From: Domibacillus sp. DTU_2020_1001157_1_SI_ALB_TIR_016
GTDB lineage: Bacteria; Bacillota; Bacilli; Bacillales; Domibacillaceae
NCBI RefSeq assembly: GCF_032341995.1
Contig: NZ_CP135438.1
Location: 1,240,001-1,304,000, forward strand
Direction of reading: 5' to 3'
DNA length: 64,000 nt
In this document: piece by piece, positions 56,964 to 63,957 of the stretch
Layout of the letters: each line of letters begins with the position of its first letter
Numbering within the stretch: position 1 is the stretch's first letter
Position numbers and translations under genes: made by a program
Notes under the pieces: model-generated
The model's input: the letters and a program-made list of their open reading frames with translations, nothing else
The model's database searches: none
What the model was told of the DNA's origin: nothing

Positions 56964-57326
56964 TCAGCTGGTTTTCTTAATGAAGACCTGTTTTTTTCCT
57001 TGTTGCTTGCTTTGAGAACTATTTAATATCACAATACCGGCAATCGTAAAAAGCAAGCCCGCCGCTTTTAAGCTATCAATGCTTTCGTGAAACAATAAGC
57101 TTCCTACAACAGCTGTACAGACTGTACCAGTGCCTGCCCAGGTTGCATAAGCGATGGACAAGGGGATTGTCTTAAGGGCAAAACTTAAACAAGTAAATGT
57201 AGCAAGAAAGCCGATTGCAGCCCCGACAGACGGCCATACAATCGTAAAGCCGTTCGACAACTTCAGCATAGTAGAACCAAACACTTCAAACAAAATAGCG
57301 GCTCCTAAAAACACCATTCCTTTCAA
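56964..57326 (-). CDS. small multidrug resistance (SMR) subunit, second of pair
   Basis: A 120-residue four-helix SMR protein: VFLGAAILFEVFGSTMLKLSNGFT (essential Glu in AxLFEV), PLSIAYATWAGTGTV, LLFHESIDSLKAAGLLFTIAGIVIL. Start TTG 57326 after AAGGAGG. It begins 13 bp after its partner (57340) and its stop lies inside a terminator hairpin (56941-56974). Paired SMR proteins form heteromeric exporters of small cations, guanidinium or quaternary amines. Downstream of a methylamine operon, amine export is possible but unproven. Confidence 0.88.
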   Translation of the reverse strand: MKGMVFLGAAILFEVFGSTMLKLSNGFTIVWPSVGAAIGFLATFTCLSFALKTIPLSIAYATWAGTGTVCTAVVGSLLFHESIDSLKAAGLLFTIAGIVILNSSQSKQQGKKQVFIKKTS

Positions 57327-57339
57327 GGCACTTCCTCCT

Positions 57340-57657
57340 TTATTCAGTGATATTCAGCAACACAAGCCCCATAAGTAACAGGCCAATGCCTGCAGCGCCT
57401 TGCTGGCTGATTTTTTCCCGAAACAGTAAAATGCCAGCTAAAGCGGTTAACATGATGCCAAGTCCGCTCCAGGTAGCGTAAACGATACTGAGAGGAATTG
57501 ATTTCATCGTAATCGATAAACAGTAAAACGTAATGGTATAGCCGGCAATAGTTCCTGCAGCCGGCAGCCATTTGGTAAATCCATTTGAATATTTCAGCAT
57601 CGCAGCAGCAAATACTTCAAAAATGACGGCTGTTACTAAGAATAAATAAGGCAGCAT
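57340..57657 (-). CDS. small multidrug resistance (SMR) subunit, first of pair
   Basis: A 105-residue SMR protein: LPYLFLVTAVIFEVFAAAMLKYSNGFT, PLSIVYATWSGLGIMLTA, LLFREKISQQGAAGIGLLLMGLVLLN. The Glu in the first helix is intact. A longer ORF upstream overlaps a terminator and has no ribosome site; AAAGGAC before ATG 57657 is used. No guanidine riboswitch precedes the pair. Topology in the heterodimer is probably opposite to the partner's. Confidence 0.88.
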   Translation of the reverse strand: MLPYLFLVTAVIFEVFAAAMLKYSNGFTKWLPAAGTIAGYTITFYCLSITMKSIPLSIVYATWSGLGIMLTALAGILLFREKISQQGAAGIGLLLMGLVLLNITE

Positions 57658-57714
57658 ACGCAATGTCCTTTCTGTTTGAAAAATAAGGAAGGAAATAAAA
57701 GAAAACAAGAAAAC

Positions 57715-57751
57715 AGCCCGGCTTCTCACATGAAAGGTAAAATGCCGGGCT
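57715..57751 (-). terminator. terminator of the dimethylamine operon
   Basis: AGCCCGGC (57751-57744, minus) with GCCGGGCT (57722-57715), then GTTTTC on the minus strand. Confidence 0.78.
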
Positions 57752-57763
57752 GGCCTTATCTCG

Positions 57764-58720
57764 TTATAAGTCCAAAACAAGACAGTCTGTCTTAGCACGG
57801 GATACACAAGTGAGCATCACATTTTCTTCAGCTTTTTCTAAGTCGGTTAAAAAGAAATCACGGTGGTCTACTTCCCCGCCGCTCACGGGAACAAGGCAGC
57901 TTCCACATCCTCCGACTTTACATGAATAGGGAGCCTTCACTCCATGAGCAAGCAGTGCATCGAGTACAGTTTCGTTTTCAGAAACAGGGATTGTTTCCCC
58001 GCTTTGCTTCAGCTTGACCTGAAGAGGATGAGACGGACCAAAATCAGGAGGAGAAAAACGTTCAAAATGAATGCTTTTGTCCAGGTAGCCGTATTTTTTG
58101 GCTGCTTCCGCAAATTCGTTCATCATGGCTTCTGAACCGCAAAAATAAACGTGCGTGCCGATCGGCTGCTGTTTCAATAAGCTGGTATGCATTCTTTGCT
58201 GTCGGTCCGAAAAGTAAAAATGGGTTTGCTCCGGATAAGCCTGTTTTAAAAAAGAATAAAATGCGCACTGTTCGTTTGAAGGCGCAGCATAGTGCAATTC
58301 AAACGATTTTTCTTTTCGTTTTAAATCTGCTGTCATCGCTAAAAACGGTGTAATGCCGATGCCGGCTGCAAAAAAGACATGATGTTTTGCCTGAAAACTG
58401 AGCGGAAAATGATTTTTGGGATAGCTGATCTGCAGCCGTGCTCCTTTTTGAACCTTGCTATGCCAGTAAACAGAGCCTTCTTTTGAAACGGCCTGACGCC
58501 GAATCGCAATTTGGTAAGCTGACGTATCAGCTGGATGGCTTGTTAAAGAATAGTGCCGCTCCAGCACTCCATCTTCTTTGGGGAGAAACGTTGTAATATG
58601 CGAACCCGCACTAAATCTTGGCAGGGGAACGTTTTCTGCTGGTACAAGTGTAAAACTTTTAACAGAAGGCGACTCTTCTTTTATATCAGCCACAAAAACA
58701 TCGATTACAGCATTCGTCAT
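57764..58720 (-). CDS. ferredoxin-NAD(P)H reductase subunit of dimethylamine-monooxygenase-type system
   Basis: A 318-residue PDR/VanB-type reductase. It has an N-terminal FMN/FAD barrel (HYSLTSHPAD), a nicotinamide domain (VFFAAGIGITPFLAM, VYFCGSEAMMNEF) and a C-terminal plant-type [2Fe-2S] ferredoxin (APYSCKVGGCGSCLVPVSGG with a further Cys in MLTCVSRA). All four cluster Cys are present. It passes electrons from NAD(P)H to the haem oxygenase encoded upstream. ATG 58720 follows AAAGGATGATGAGG; earlier in-frame starts overlap that site. Last gene of the operon before the terminator. Confidence 0.9.
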   Translation of the reverse strand: MTNAVIDVFVADIKEESPSVKSFTLVPAENVPLPRFSAGSHITTFLPKEDGVLERHYSLTSHPADTSAYQIAIRRQAVSKEGSVYWHSKVQKGARLQISYPKNHFPLSFQAKHHVFFAAGIGITPFLAMTADLKRKEKSFELHYAAPSNEQCAFYSFLKQAYPEQTHFYFSDRQQRMHTSLLKQQPIGTHVYFCGSEAMMNEFAEAAKKYGYLDKSIHFERFSPPDFGPSHPLQVKLKQSGETIPVSENETVLDALLAHGVKAPYSCKVGGCGSCLVPVSGGEVDHRDFFLTDLEKAEENVMLTCVSRAKTDCLVLDL

Positions 58721-58742
58721 CCTCATCATCCTTTCAAAAAAA

Positions 58743-59294
58743 TCAAACACGGATATATCCTAAATAAGCATCATGCCGTTTGGAGTAGTGGGAAGAAACA
58801 TCCAATTCAGTACGGCAGCTTGGACAAACAAAAAATTCTTTTTCATTTCGGTCATGGCGTGAATAGCATTTTACACAGAAGACAGTATCTTTTTGAGAAC
58901 CGATGACTTTTAGCTGCATTTCTTCATCTGAAAATCCGGCTGTTTCTGCTTCACTTCGAACTGTTTTAACAAAAGACGAACTTCCGGATACCACCAAGCG
59001 GGTGCCGATAAATTGAATGCGTAATATGGATAAAAGTCTTTCCGAAGAAACGGTTACCAGGCAGTCGAGCGGGTGAGAAGAAAGCTCCGGGTAAGAGGAA
59101 AGGATTTGTTTCTTTTTTTGTTTTGTTTGAACAATAAAATGCACTCGGATATCAGTTGAAAAAAAAGGCTGTAAAGATGAAAAGCCCTCTGACAGGGCCG
59201 CTTCATCTAACACGATAAGCAGTTTGGCTGTATGGGACGGGATGGAAAAATAATTGATTTCTTCTGCTTCTATTATTTCGAATAAAGGGGTCAT
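58743..59294 (-). CDS. DmmA-family subunit of dimethylamine monooxygenase
   Basis: A 183-residue protein. The N-terminal part has nucleotide-enzyme-like strands (KLLIVLDEAALSEGF, RVHFIVQTKQ region). A short C-terminal domain has Cys pairs (VFCVKCYSRHDRNEKEFFVCPSCRTEL) like a rubredoxin or zinc ribbon. I recall this two-part layout from proteins named DmmA in dimethylamine monooxygenase operons. Its ATG overlaps the stop of the haem subunit gene (ATGA), so they are translated together. Probable role: electron transfer or regulatory subunit. Confidence 0.75.
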   Translation of the reverse strand: MTPLFEIIEAEEINYFSIPSHTAKLLIVLDEAALSEGFSSLQPFFSTDIRVHFIVQTKQKKKQILSSYPELSSHPLDCLVTVSSERLLSILRIQFIGTRLVVSGSSSFVKTVRSEAETAGFSDEEMQLKVIGSQKDTVFCVKCYSRHDRNEKEFFVCPSCRTELDVSSHYSKRHDAYLGYIRV

Positions 59295-60274
59295 TTTATT
59301 GCCTCCTCCTGTATGGATAGATGTTTCTCCAAAAAAGCTAGCAAACTTCCTTTATAGGAAATAAAGCCTTTGTACTCAGCAATGTAGTCCGGCAGGTCAC
59401 TTAATACCCGGTAAAAGCGCTCGGTCCATTCGGGCTTTTCGAGAAGAGCATTTAAAGATATCAAGTGGCTGTGAATACTAAACAAAAGTCCATTGCTTTC
59501 AGGTAGGCGAAATAAACGCTGGTCTTCTGTACGCAGATAAACGAGCTCTCCGGCTGTTTCGGCTGTCACTGCTTCTTTTTTGCTGCCCCAGTCACTGAAT
59601 GTTTCTGGAAATGTATCAAGGATAGGTTCAACTGTTAACGTCCAATTCAGCCGTGTCCAGGGTTTGCCGGCTTCCATGCGCATTAGGAACGACCGTACTT
59701 TTTCCGCTAACCCGCTGTCAGAAAAAACAGGGACAGGGGAATGGAATTCCAGGTAAGACATCCCCAGGTTAAAGTGGATAGACCAGTTGGCAGGAAAGCA
59801 AAGCTGGCCGGCATCCATAAAAAGATCACTGTCTTTTTGTGAGATGTAAATTAAGTCTTCCTGTACATGGCGGCCGATAAAGTCTAATGGTTCATAAGGG
59901 AGGGTGGAAGCATCTCCAAAACGAAACACTTCTTTTTCTTGAAGCAAATAGTTGTGAAACGTCCAGGTATCTTCTTTTTTGGCTACGTGAAAGTAATCGG
60001 GATAATGGGCGGTAAGCTGGTTGACGACAAGCTCTAATATTTCCCACTGAGCATTGATAGAATGGGAGAAAGATTGAAAAGCCCGTTCAGGCGTTTGAGA
60101 TAAAATGCGCCGTTTTAATTGGATTTCCTCATAATATTCTGGCGTAATCGTAATGGCGGGTGAGGAAGCTAGCGTTTCGGAATTATTAGAATAGCGGTAT
60201 GAATCTTCTTTGAACGGAAACGGAAAACGATTGACTAAAGGGCTGTTTGGAATATCGACCATATGGTTTGACAT
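59291..60274 (-). CDS. haem-dependent oxidative N-demethylase (DUF3445), dimethylamine monooxygenase catalytic subunit
   Basis: A 327-residue DUF3445 protein. FPFPF near the N-terminus, HVAKKEDTWTFHNYLLQ, IGRHVQEDLIYISQKDSDLFMDAGQLCFPANWSIHFNLGMSYLEFHSPVP and LVYLRTEDQRLFRLPESNGLLFSIHSHLISLNAL are characteristic. Such enzymes use haem and O2 to remove a methyl group from dimethylamine as formaldehyde, leaving methylamine. An upstream ATG (60358) lacks a ribosome site; GGAGGGATAAAATC precedes ATG 60274. First gene of a three-gene operon. Its products feed the amine oxidase and HxlA. Confidence 0.88.
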   Translation of the reverse strand: MSNHMVDIPNSPLVNRFPFPFKEDSYRYSNNSETLASSPAITITPEYYEEIQLKRRILSQTPERAFQSFSHSINAQWEILELVVNQLTAHYPDYFHVAKKEDTWTFHNYLLQEKEVFRFGDASTLPYEPLDFIGRHVQEDLIYISQKDSDLFMDAGQLCFPANWSIHFNLGMSYLEFHSPVPVFSDSGLAEKVRSFLMRMEAGKPWTRLNWTLTVEPILDTFPETFSDWGSKKEAVTAETAGELVYLRTEDQRLFRLPESNGLLFSIHSHLISLNALLEKPEWTERFYRVLSDLPDYIAEYKGFISYKGSLLAFLEKHLSIQEEAIK

Positions 60275-60442
60275 GATTTTATCCCTCCAATGAAATAAGA
60301 TAGCGGTATTTAATCGATTTACCTGTACGCCGATCATGTCATAAAACGCAAAAACCAAGCCAGACCCTTTTCTTGACTATCGGGAAAAATGATACTTTTA
60401 TGTAAGAAAATATATCATTAAAAAGAAAACAACAAAAAATCT

Positions 60443-60499
60443 TGTCAGATAATTTTCCAATTTGCTTTGAAAGAAGAATTTAGTTTCGTTTTATACAAT
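60443..60499 (+). promoter_or_regulatory. near-TnrA box and shared promoter motif C
   Basis: TGTCA-GATAATT-TTCCA (60443-60459), one mismatch to TNACA. TTAGTTTCGTTTTATACAAT (60480-60499) follows, with the box centre exactly 43 bp before TACAAT as at 41860 and 53382. A second one-mismatch box TGTAA-GAAAATA-TATCA (60401-60417) may serve the divergent dimethylamine operon. Confidence 0.65.
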
Positions 60500-60559
60500 T
60501 GATAAAAGAAAAAAAGAATTATTCTGGAGGAAATATAACAAGAAAGGAGAGAGAATAAT

Positions 60560-60742
60560 CTGAAGCATTCCATAAACCCCTGTTTTCACCAGAAGCTGTT
60601 TGGCCAAAAGAAAGTGGATAGAAAAAATGGACATGGTGATGACGGTCGCTTGTCTATTGACTGTTTAACGGATGACCAATTGAATGATTTGGTTGAATCA
60701 ATCAAAAAAGCAGCCTGGAACGTTTCCAAAAAACTTGGCTGA
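60560..60742 (+). CDS. possible small protein with CTG start
   Basis: AAAGGAGAG ends 8 nt before CTG 60560, which opens a 60-codon frame with protein-like composition (NPCFHQKLFGQKKVDRKNG, then LSIDCLTDDQLNDLVESIKK). No ATG, GTG or TTG is available at this site. After its TGA the same frame continues 34 codons (GLAKRLLEEILEDTIKFSLL...) to TAA, which could mean a decayed longer gene. It sits between motif C and the second ammonium transporter. No homologue recognised. Confidence 0.35.
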   Translation: MKHSINPCFHQKLFGQKKVDRKNGHGDDGRLSIDCLTDDQLNDLVESIKKAAWNVSKKLG

Positions 60743-60932
60743 ATCGGGCTTGCCAAGAGACTGCTAGAAGAGATATTAGAAGACACAATCAAGTTCTCCT
60801 TATTGGTAAAAACAGATGGGCTTGTATCAGTATCTGCAGAATGTTAAAAGAAGCAGGCTAATCAGGTGAAACGTCAGAAAAGAAGGCGATTAAATTTCTG
60901 AAAATTCAATTAAATAGAAAGGGGTTTTCTTC

Positions 60933-62300
60933 ATGAATCTTTTCGGAAAACGATCAAAATGTACTTATTTGTTTTTTCTTTTGCTGTTGTTGATTCCGGG
61001 TAATGCGCTTGCGGCAACCGAAACTCCGGCTATAGATACGGGGGATACGACCTGGGTTTTAATTGCAACAGCCCTTGTTCTTTTTATGCATGTGCCAGGA
61101 CTTGCGCTTTTTTACGGCGGGCTTGTAAGTGAACGAAATGTCGTATCGACCATGATGCACAGCTTTGTCAGCCTGCTGATTGTCAGTATCGTCTGGGTAT
61201 TATGGGGCTATACGTTAAGCTATGGAACAGATCTTGGCGGCGGCTTAATTGGCGGCTTGGATTATCTCGGTTTTAAAGATGTAGGCGGGGAAGCAGCCCT
61301 TGGCAGCTTGACCATTCCGCATTACTTGTTTGCGATGCTGCAGATTGTTTATGCAGCGATCACCGTTGCCATCATTTCAGGCGGTATTGCCGGCAGAATT
61401 TCTTTTAAAGCATGGGTCGTTTTCGCAGCAGTGTGGCCGACTCTTATTTACGCACCGATGGCTCACTGGGTTTGGGGCGGCGGCTGGCTGTTTCAAATGG
61501 GAGAGCTTGACTTTGCCGGCGGGACGGTCGTTCATATTTTGTCAGGTGTCGGAGCGCTTGTAGCGGCGTTGATGATTGGTCCAAGACGGGGGTATTTAGA
61601 AGAGGAGCAGCGTCCGCATAACATCGTATTGTTCTTGTTTGGTGCTGCGACACTGTGGTTCGGCTGGTTTGGCTTTAATGGAGGCAGCGCTCTTGCATCA
61701 GGCGGCATTACATCACTTGCTTTTATCACGACACATACTGCAGGAGCAGCAGCCGGTCTTAGCTGGCTGATCATCGAATGGTCGCTGCGCAAGCGTCCGA
61801 CGTTAATTGGAACAGCAACAGGGGCCATTGCCGGGCTGGTTGCCATCACGCCTGGAGCAGGATTTGTTACGGTTCCTTCCGCTTTAATCATTGGCTTGCT
61901 GGCAGCACCTGTTTGTTATTTCAGCATTCACTTTTTAAAGGCCCGTTTAAAATATGATGACACACTGGATGCATTTGGCGTACATGGTATGGCAGGGATC
62001 TGGGGGGCTATTGCCACTGGGCTTTTTGCAACCAAGTCAGTGAACCCGGCGGGCAATAACGGTTTGTTTTACGGAAATCCGGAGCAGCTTCTTCACCAGC
62101 TGACGGGGGTGGGCACGGCCGTACTTTTATCTGGCATTGGCACGTTTGTGATCTTAAAGGTAATGGGTATGTTTATGCAGCTTCGTGTAAGCGAAGAAGA
62201 AGAAATGATGGGGCTTGATTTAAGCTTCCATGAAGAACCTGCGTATAACAACGAGAACCTAGAAAAAGTGGAAGAACATAAAAATATCTCAGGTATGTGA
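60933..62300 (+). CDS. ammonium transporter (Amt family), second copy
   Basis: A 455-residue Amt channel closely similar to the copy at 34962: an N-terminal leader-like segment ending NALA, VPGLALFYGGLVS, FAGGTVVHILSGV and DAFGVHGMAGIWGAIATG with the twin pore His, GGNNGLFYGN-type loop, and an acidic C-terminal tail. AAAGGGG before the ATG. No PII gene follows. Next to the dimethylamine operon and under a TnrA-type promoter, it may import ammonium or methylammonium at low concentration. Confidence 0.93.
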   Translation: MNLFGKRSKCTYLFFLLLLLIPGNALAATETPAIDTGDTTWVLIATALVLFMHVPGLALFYGGLVSERNVVSTMMHSFVSLLIVSIVWVLWGYTLSYGTDLGGGLIGGLDYLGFKDVGGEAALGSLTIPHYLFAMLQIVYAAITVAIISGGIAGRISFKAWVVFAAVWPTLIYAPMAHWVWGGGWLFQMGELDFAGGTVVHILSGVGALVAALMIGPRRGYLEEEQRPHNIVLFLFGAATLWFGWFGFNGGSALASGGITSLAFITTHTAGAAAGLSWLIIEWSLRKRPTLIGTATGAIAGLVAITPGAGFVTVPSALIIGLLAAPVCYFSIHFLKARLKYDDTLDAFGVHGMAGIWGAIATGLFATKSVNPAGNNGLFYGNPEQLLHQLTGVGTAVLLSGIGTFVILKVMGMFMQLRVSEEEEMMGLDLSFHEEPAYNNENLEKVEEHKNISGM

Positions 62301-62330
62301 AGAAAGATGTACTCTATAGGGTACGATTCC

Positions 62331-62378
62331 AGCTTGCAGCTACTCTTCAACTTGAGGAGTGCCTGCGGGCTTTTTTTG
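62331..62378 (+). terminator. intrinsic terminator after second amt
   Basis: AGCTTGCAG (62331-62339) pairs with CTGCGGGCT (62363-62371), with inner ACTC/GAGT pairing, then TTTTTT. The remaining 62380-62641 shows no gene. Confidence 0.8.
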
Positions 62379-62641
62379 TGCTATCTATTGTAAATATCTG
62401 GACAAAATGCTGAACCTAAACCGTATTTTCACTTTAAAGGTCTGTTAGTGGAAAGAATACTTTTTAGGTTATCCACCGAAATGCCAACGTGAATTTACGA
62501 AGAAAATATTTTGTATGATCCTTCATATGTACAGGCACTCATAAAATTTCTTTATAAAGAAATGCAAAGAAATCCTTTTTTTAAACAAACGCCCATACCA
62601 GCTGTCATCCACTTGAATACAGTAAGGAGAAAGTCAAATGG

Positions 62642-63010
62642 ATGGAGGGTTTAATGTTGGAAGATCAAAATGTATATCCGGAAGAATTTTTCTCTCATGA
62701 ACAGGGCGAGTTTGATGAAGCACTAGAGGTACAGCAGCCGTATCACTACTATCCAAGACCACGGCAGCCGCGTTACCCGTACTATCCATTGTTCCCTTTG
62801 TTTCCATTTTATCCGTATTACCCGTACCCTCGTTATCCGCGCTATCCGCGCTACCCGCGTTACCCTCAGTACCCTGGATACGGCGGCGGATATGGTTACG
62901 GTGGAGGACAGTCAGGTGGATATTCTGGCGGCGGATATGGCTACGGTGGAGGGCAGTCAGGTGGGTATACTGGCGGCGGAGATGACTATGATAGAGGGCA
63001 GGACAGCTAA
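62642..63010 (+). CDS. Tyr/Pro/Gly-rich repeat protein, coat-like
   Basis: A 122-residue low-complexity protein. An acidic N-terminus (residues 1-30) is followed by Pro/Tyr/Arg repeats with the unit RYP or YPRYP (about 38-80), then two near-identical Gly/Tyr blocks, GYGYGGGQSGGYSGG and GYGYGGGQSGGYTGG. This style is typical of spore coat and other self-assembling surface proteins in Bacillus; the acidic head may anchor it. Tgl-type crosslinking would need Lys/Gln, which are scarce here apart from Gln. AAGGAGA lies 13 nt before ATG 62642. Function inferred only from composition. Confidence 0.6.
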   Translation: MEGLMLEDQNVYPEEFFSHEQGEFDEALEVQQPYHYYPRPRQPRYPYYPLFPLFPFYPYYPYPRYPRYPRYPRYPQYPGYGGGYGYGGGQSGGYSGGGYGYGGGQSGGYTGGGDDYDRGQDS

Positions 63011-63044
63011 AAATACTGTATGTAAAGTAAATTAGAAAATGAGC

Positions 63045-63078
63045 AAGCATCCATGAAGAAATTCATGGATGCTTTTGT
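63045..63078 (+). terminator. intrinsic terminator
   Basis: AAGCATCCATGAA (63045-63057) and TTCATGGATGCTT (63062-63074), then TTGTTGTG. Confidence 0.82.
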
Positions 63079-63173
63079 TGTGTTAAATGTCTGTTTTTCT
63101 ATAAAGGAAAATGAATAAAGTTATTTACCGAATGCTTTTTTCGGCGATTCGCTACAGAGGGGGTCATATAGAG

Positions 63174-63272
63174 ATGTTTCATCATACAGGCATAACCGAG
63201 ATTGTATACCGAGTTAATGCAGGTGAAGATACATTTCCAAGCGGGAATTTAAAAAAAACGAATAAGTGCTAA
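63174..63272 (+). CDS. possible 32-residue peptide
   Basis: ORF starting MFHHTGITEIVYRV after AGAGGGGGTC with about 8 nt spacing, ending KKTNKC. The ribosome site is the only support. Confidence 0.3.
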   Translation: MFHHTGITEIVYRVNAGEDTFPSGNLKKTNKC

Positions 63273-63311
63273 TCGTGTTTGTAAAAATAACTTAAAGGCA
63301 GGTGAGGCGAA

Positions 63312-63914
63312 ATGAACTTAACGGAAAAGCAAAAGGCGTTCATCAGTCATTATTATGCCACCTTAGGTGAAAAAAGCGAGATTGCAACCGTTGAACAAAT
63401 GGTTGAAGTATTCGTTGTTCTGTACTTAGAAGCGAATGATAATTATGAAAGAGAAAAAGCGGCGTATTCTATTTTGATGATCCATCCTAAGGAAAAGCTG
63501 ACCGCCTTCGAAGAACTGATCGACGTTCAGGAGTTATACAAGTATGCTGCAGCTAAGCAAAAGAGAGTGAAGAATGGAGCAAAAGAGGCGCAGGAGAGAA
63601 GGCACCGGGAGCGGGGCGATTTTTCTTTGACAGATTCCGAGTGGGAGAAAGCCGTCCATCATTTCGGCAATGAATGTGCGTATTGTGGAAAAAGAAATAA
63701 ATTAACCTTTGAACACGTTGTTCCGTTTTCAAAAGGCGGCAGTTTTGACAAGAAAAATATTATTCCGGCTTGTACCGTATGCAATTCCAGTAAAAACGAT
63801 ATGGACTTTTCTGTTTGGTATCGAAATCAGCTGTTTTACGATGAAATAAGAGAGCAAAGAGTCATAGCATATTTAAATCAGGTAAATGAGCTAAGTTCTT
63901 CGTTGAGCAGTTAA
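63312..63914 (+). CDS. HNH endonuclease
   Basis: A 200-residue protein. A helical N-terminal part (1-110, charged) is followed by an HNH domain with zinc-type CAYCGKRNKLTFEHVVPFSKGGSFDKKNIIPACTVCNSSK (Cys-x2-Cys ... His ... Asn ... Cys-x2-Cys). The His and Asn of the HNH motif are present (FEHVVP, KNIIPAC). It resembles stand-alone HNH nucleases of Bacillus genomes, not a clear restriction enzyme; no methylase gene is nearby. GCAGGTGAGG precedes the ATG. A hairpin terminator follows. Confidence 0.88.
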   Translation: MNLTEKQKAFISHYYATLGEKSEIATVEQMVEVFVVLYLEANDNYEREKAAYSILMIHPKEKLTAFEELIDVQELYKYAAAKQKRVKNGAKEAQERRHRERGDFSLTDSEWEKAVHHFGNECAYCGKRNKLTFEHVVPFSKGGSFDKKNIIPACTVCNSSKNDMDFSVWYRNQLFYDEIREQRVIAYLNQVNELSSSLSS

Positions 63915-63928
63915 TTGAATAATTATAG

Positions 63929-63957
63929 AGAGAGCTGCTTAGAGTTCTCTTTTTTTC
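63929..63957 (+). terminator. intrinsic terminator after HNH gene
   Basis: AGAGAGCT-GCTTAG-AGTTCTCT followed by TTTTTTC. Confidence 0.82.

Noticed and set aside
56900..57763. Guanidine riboswitch before the SMR pair
   Set aside because: Only a terminator of the preceding operon and a short leader are seen.
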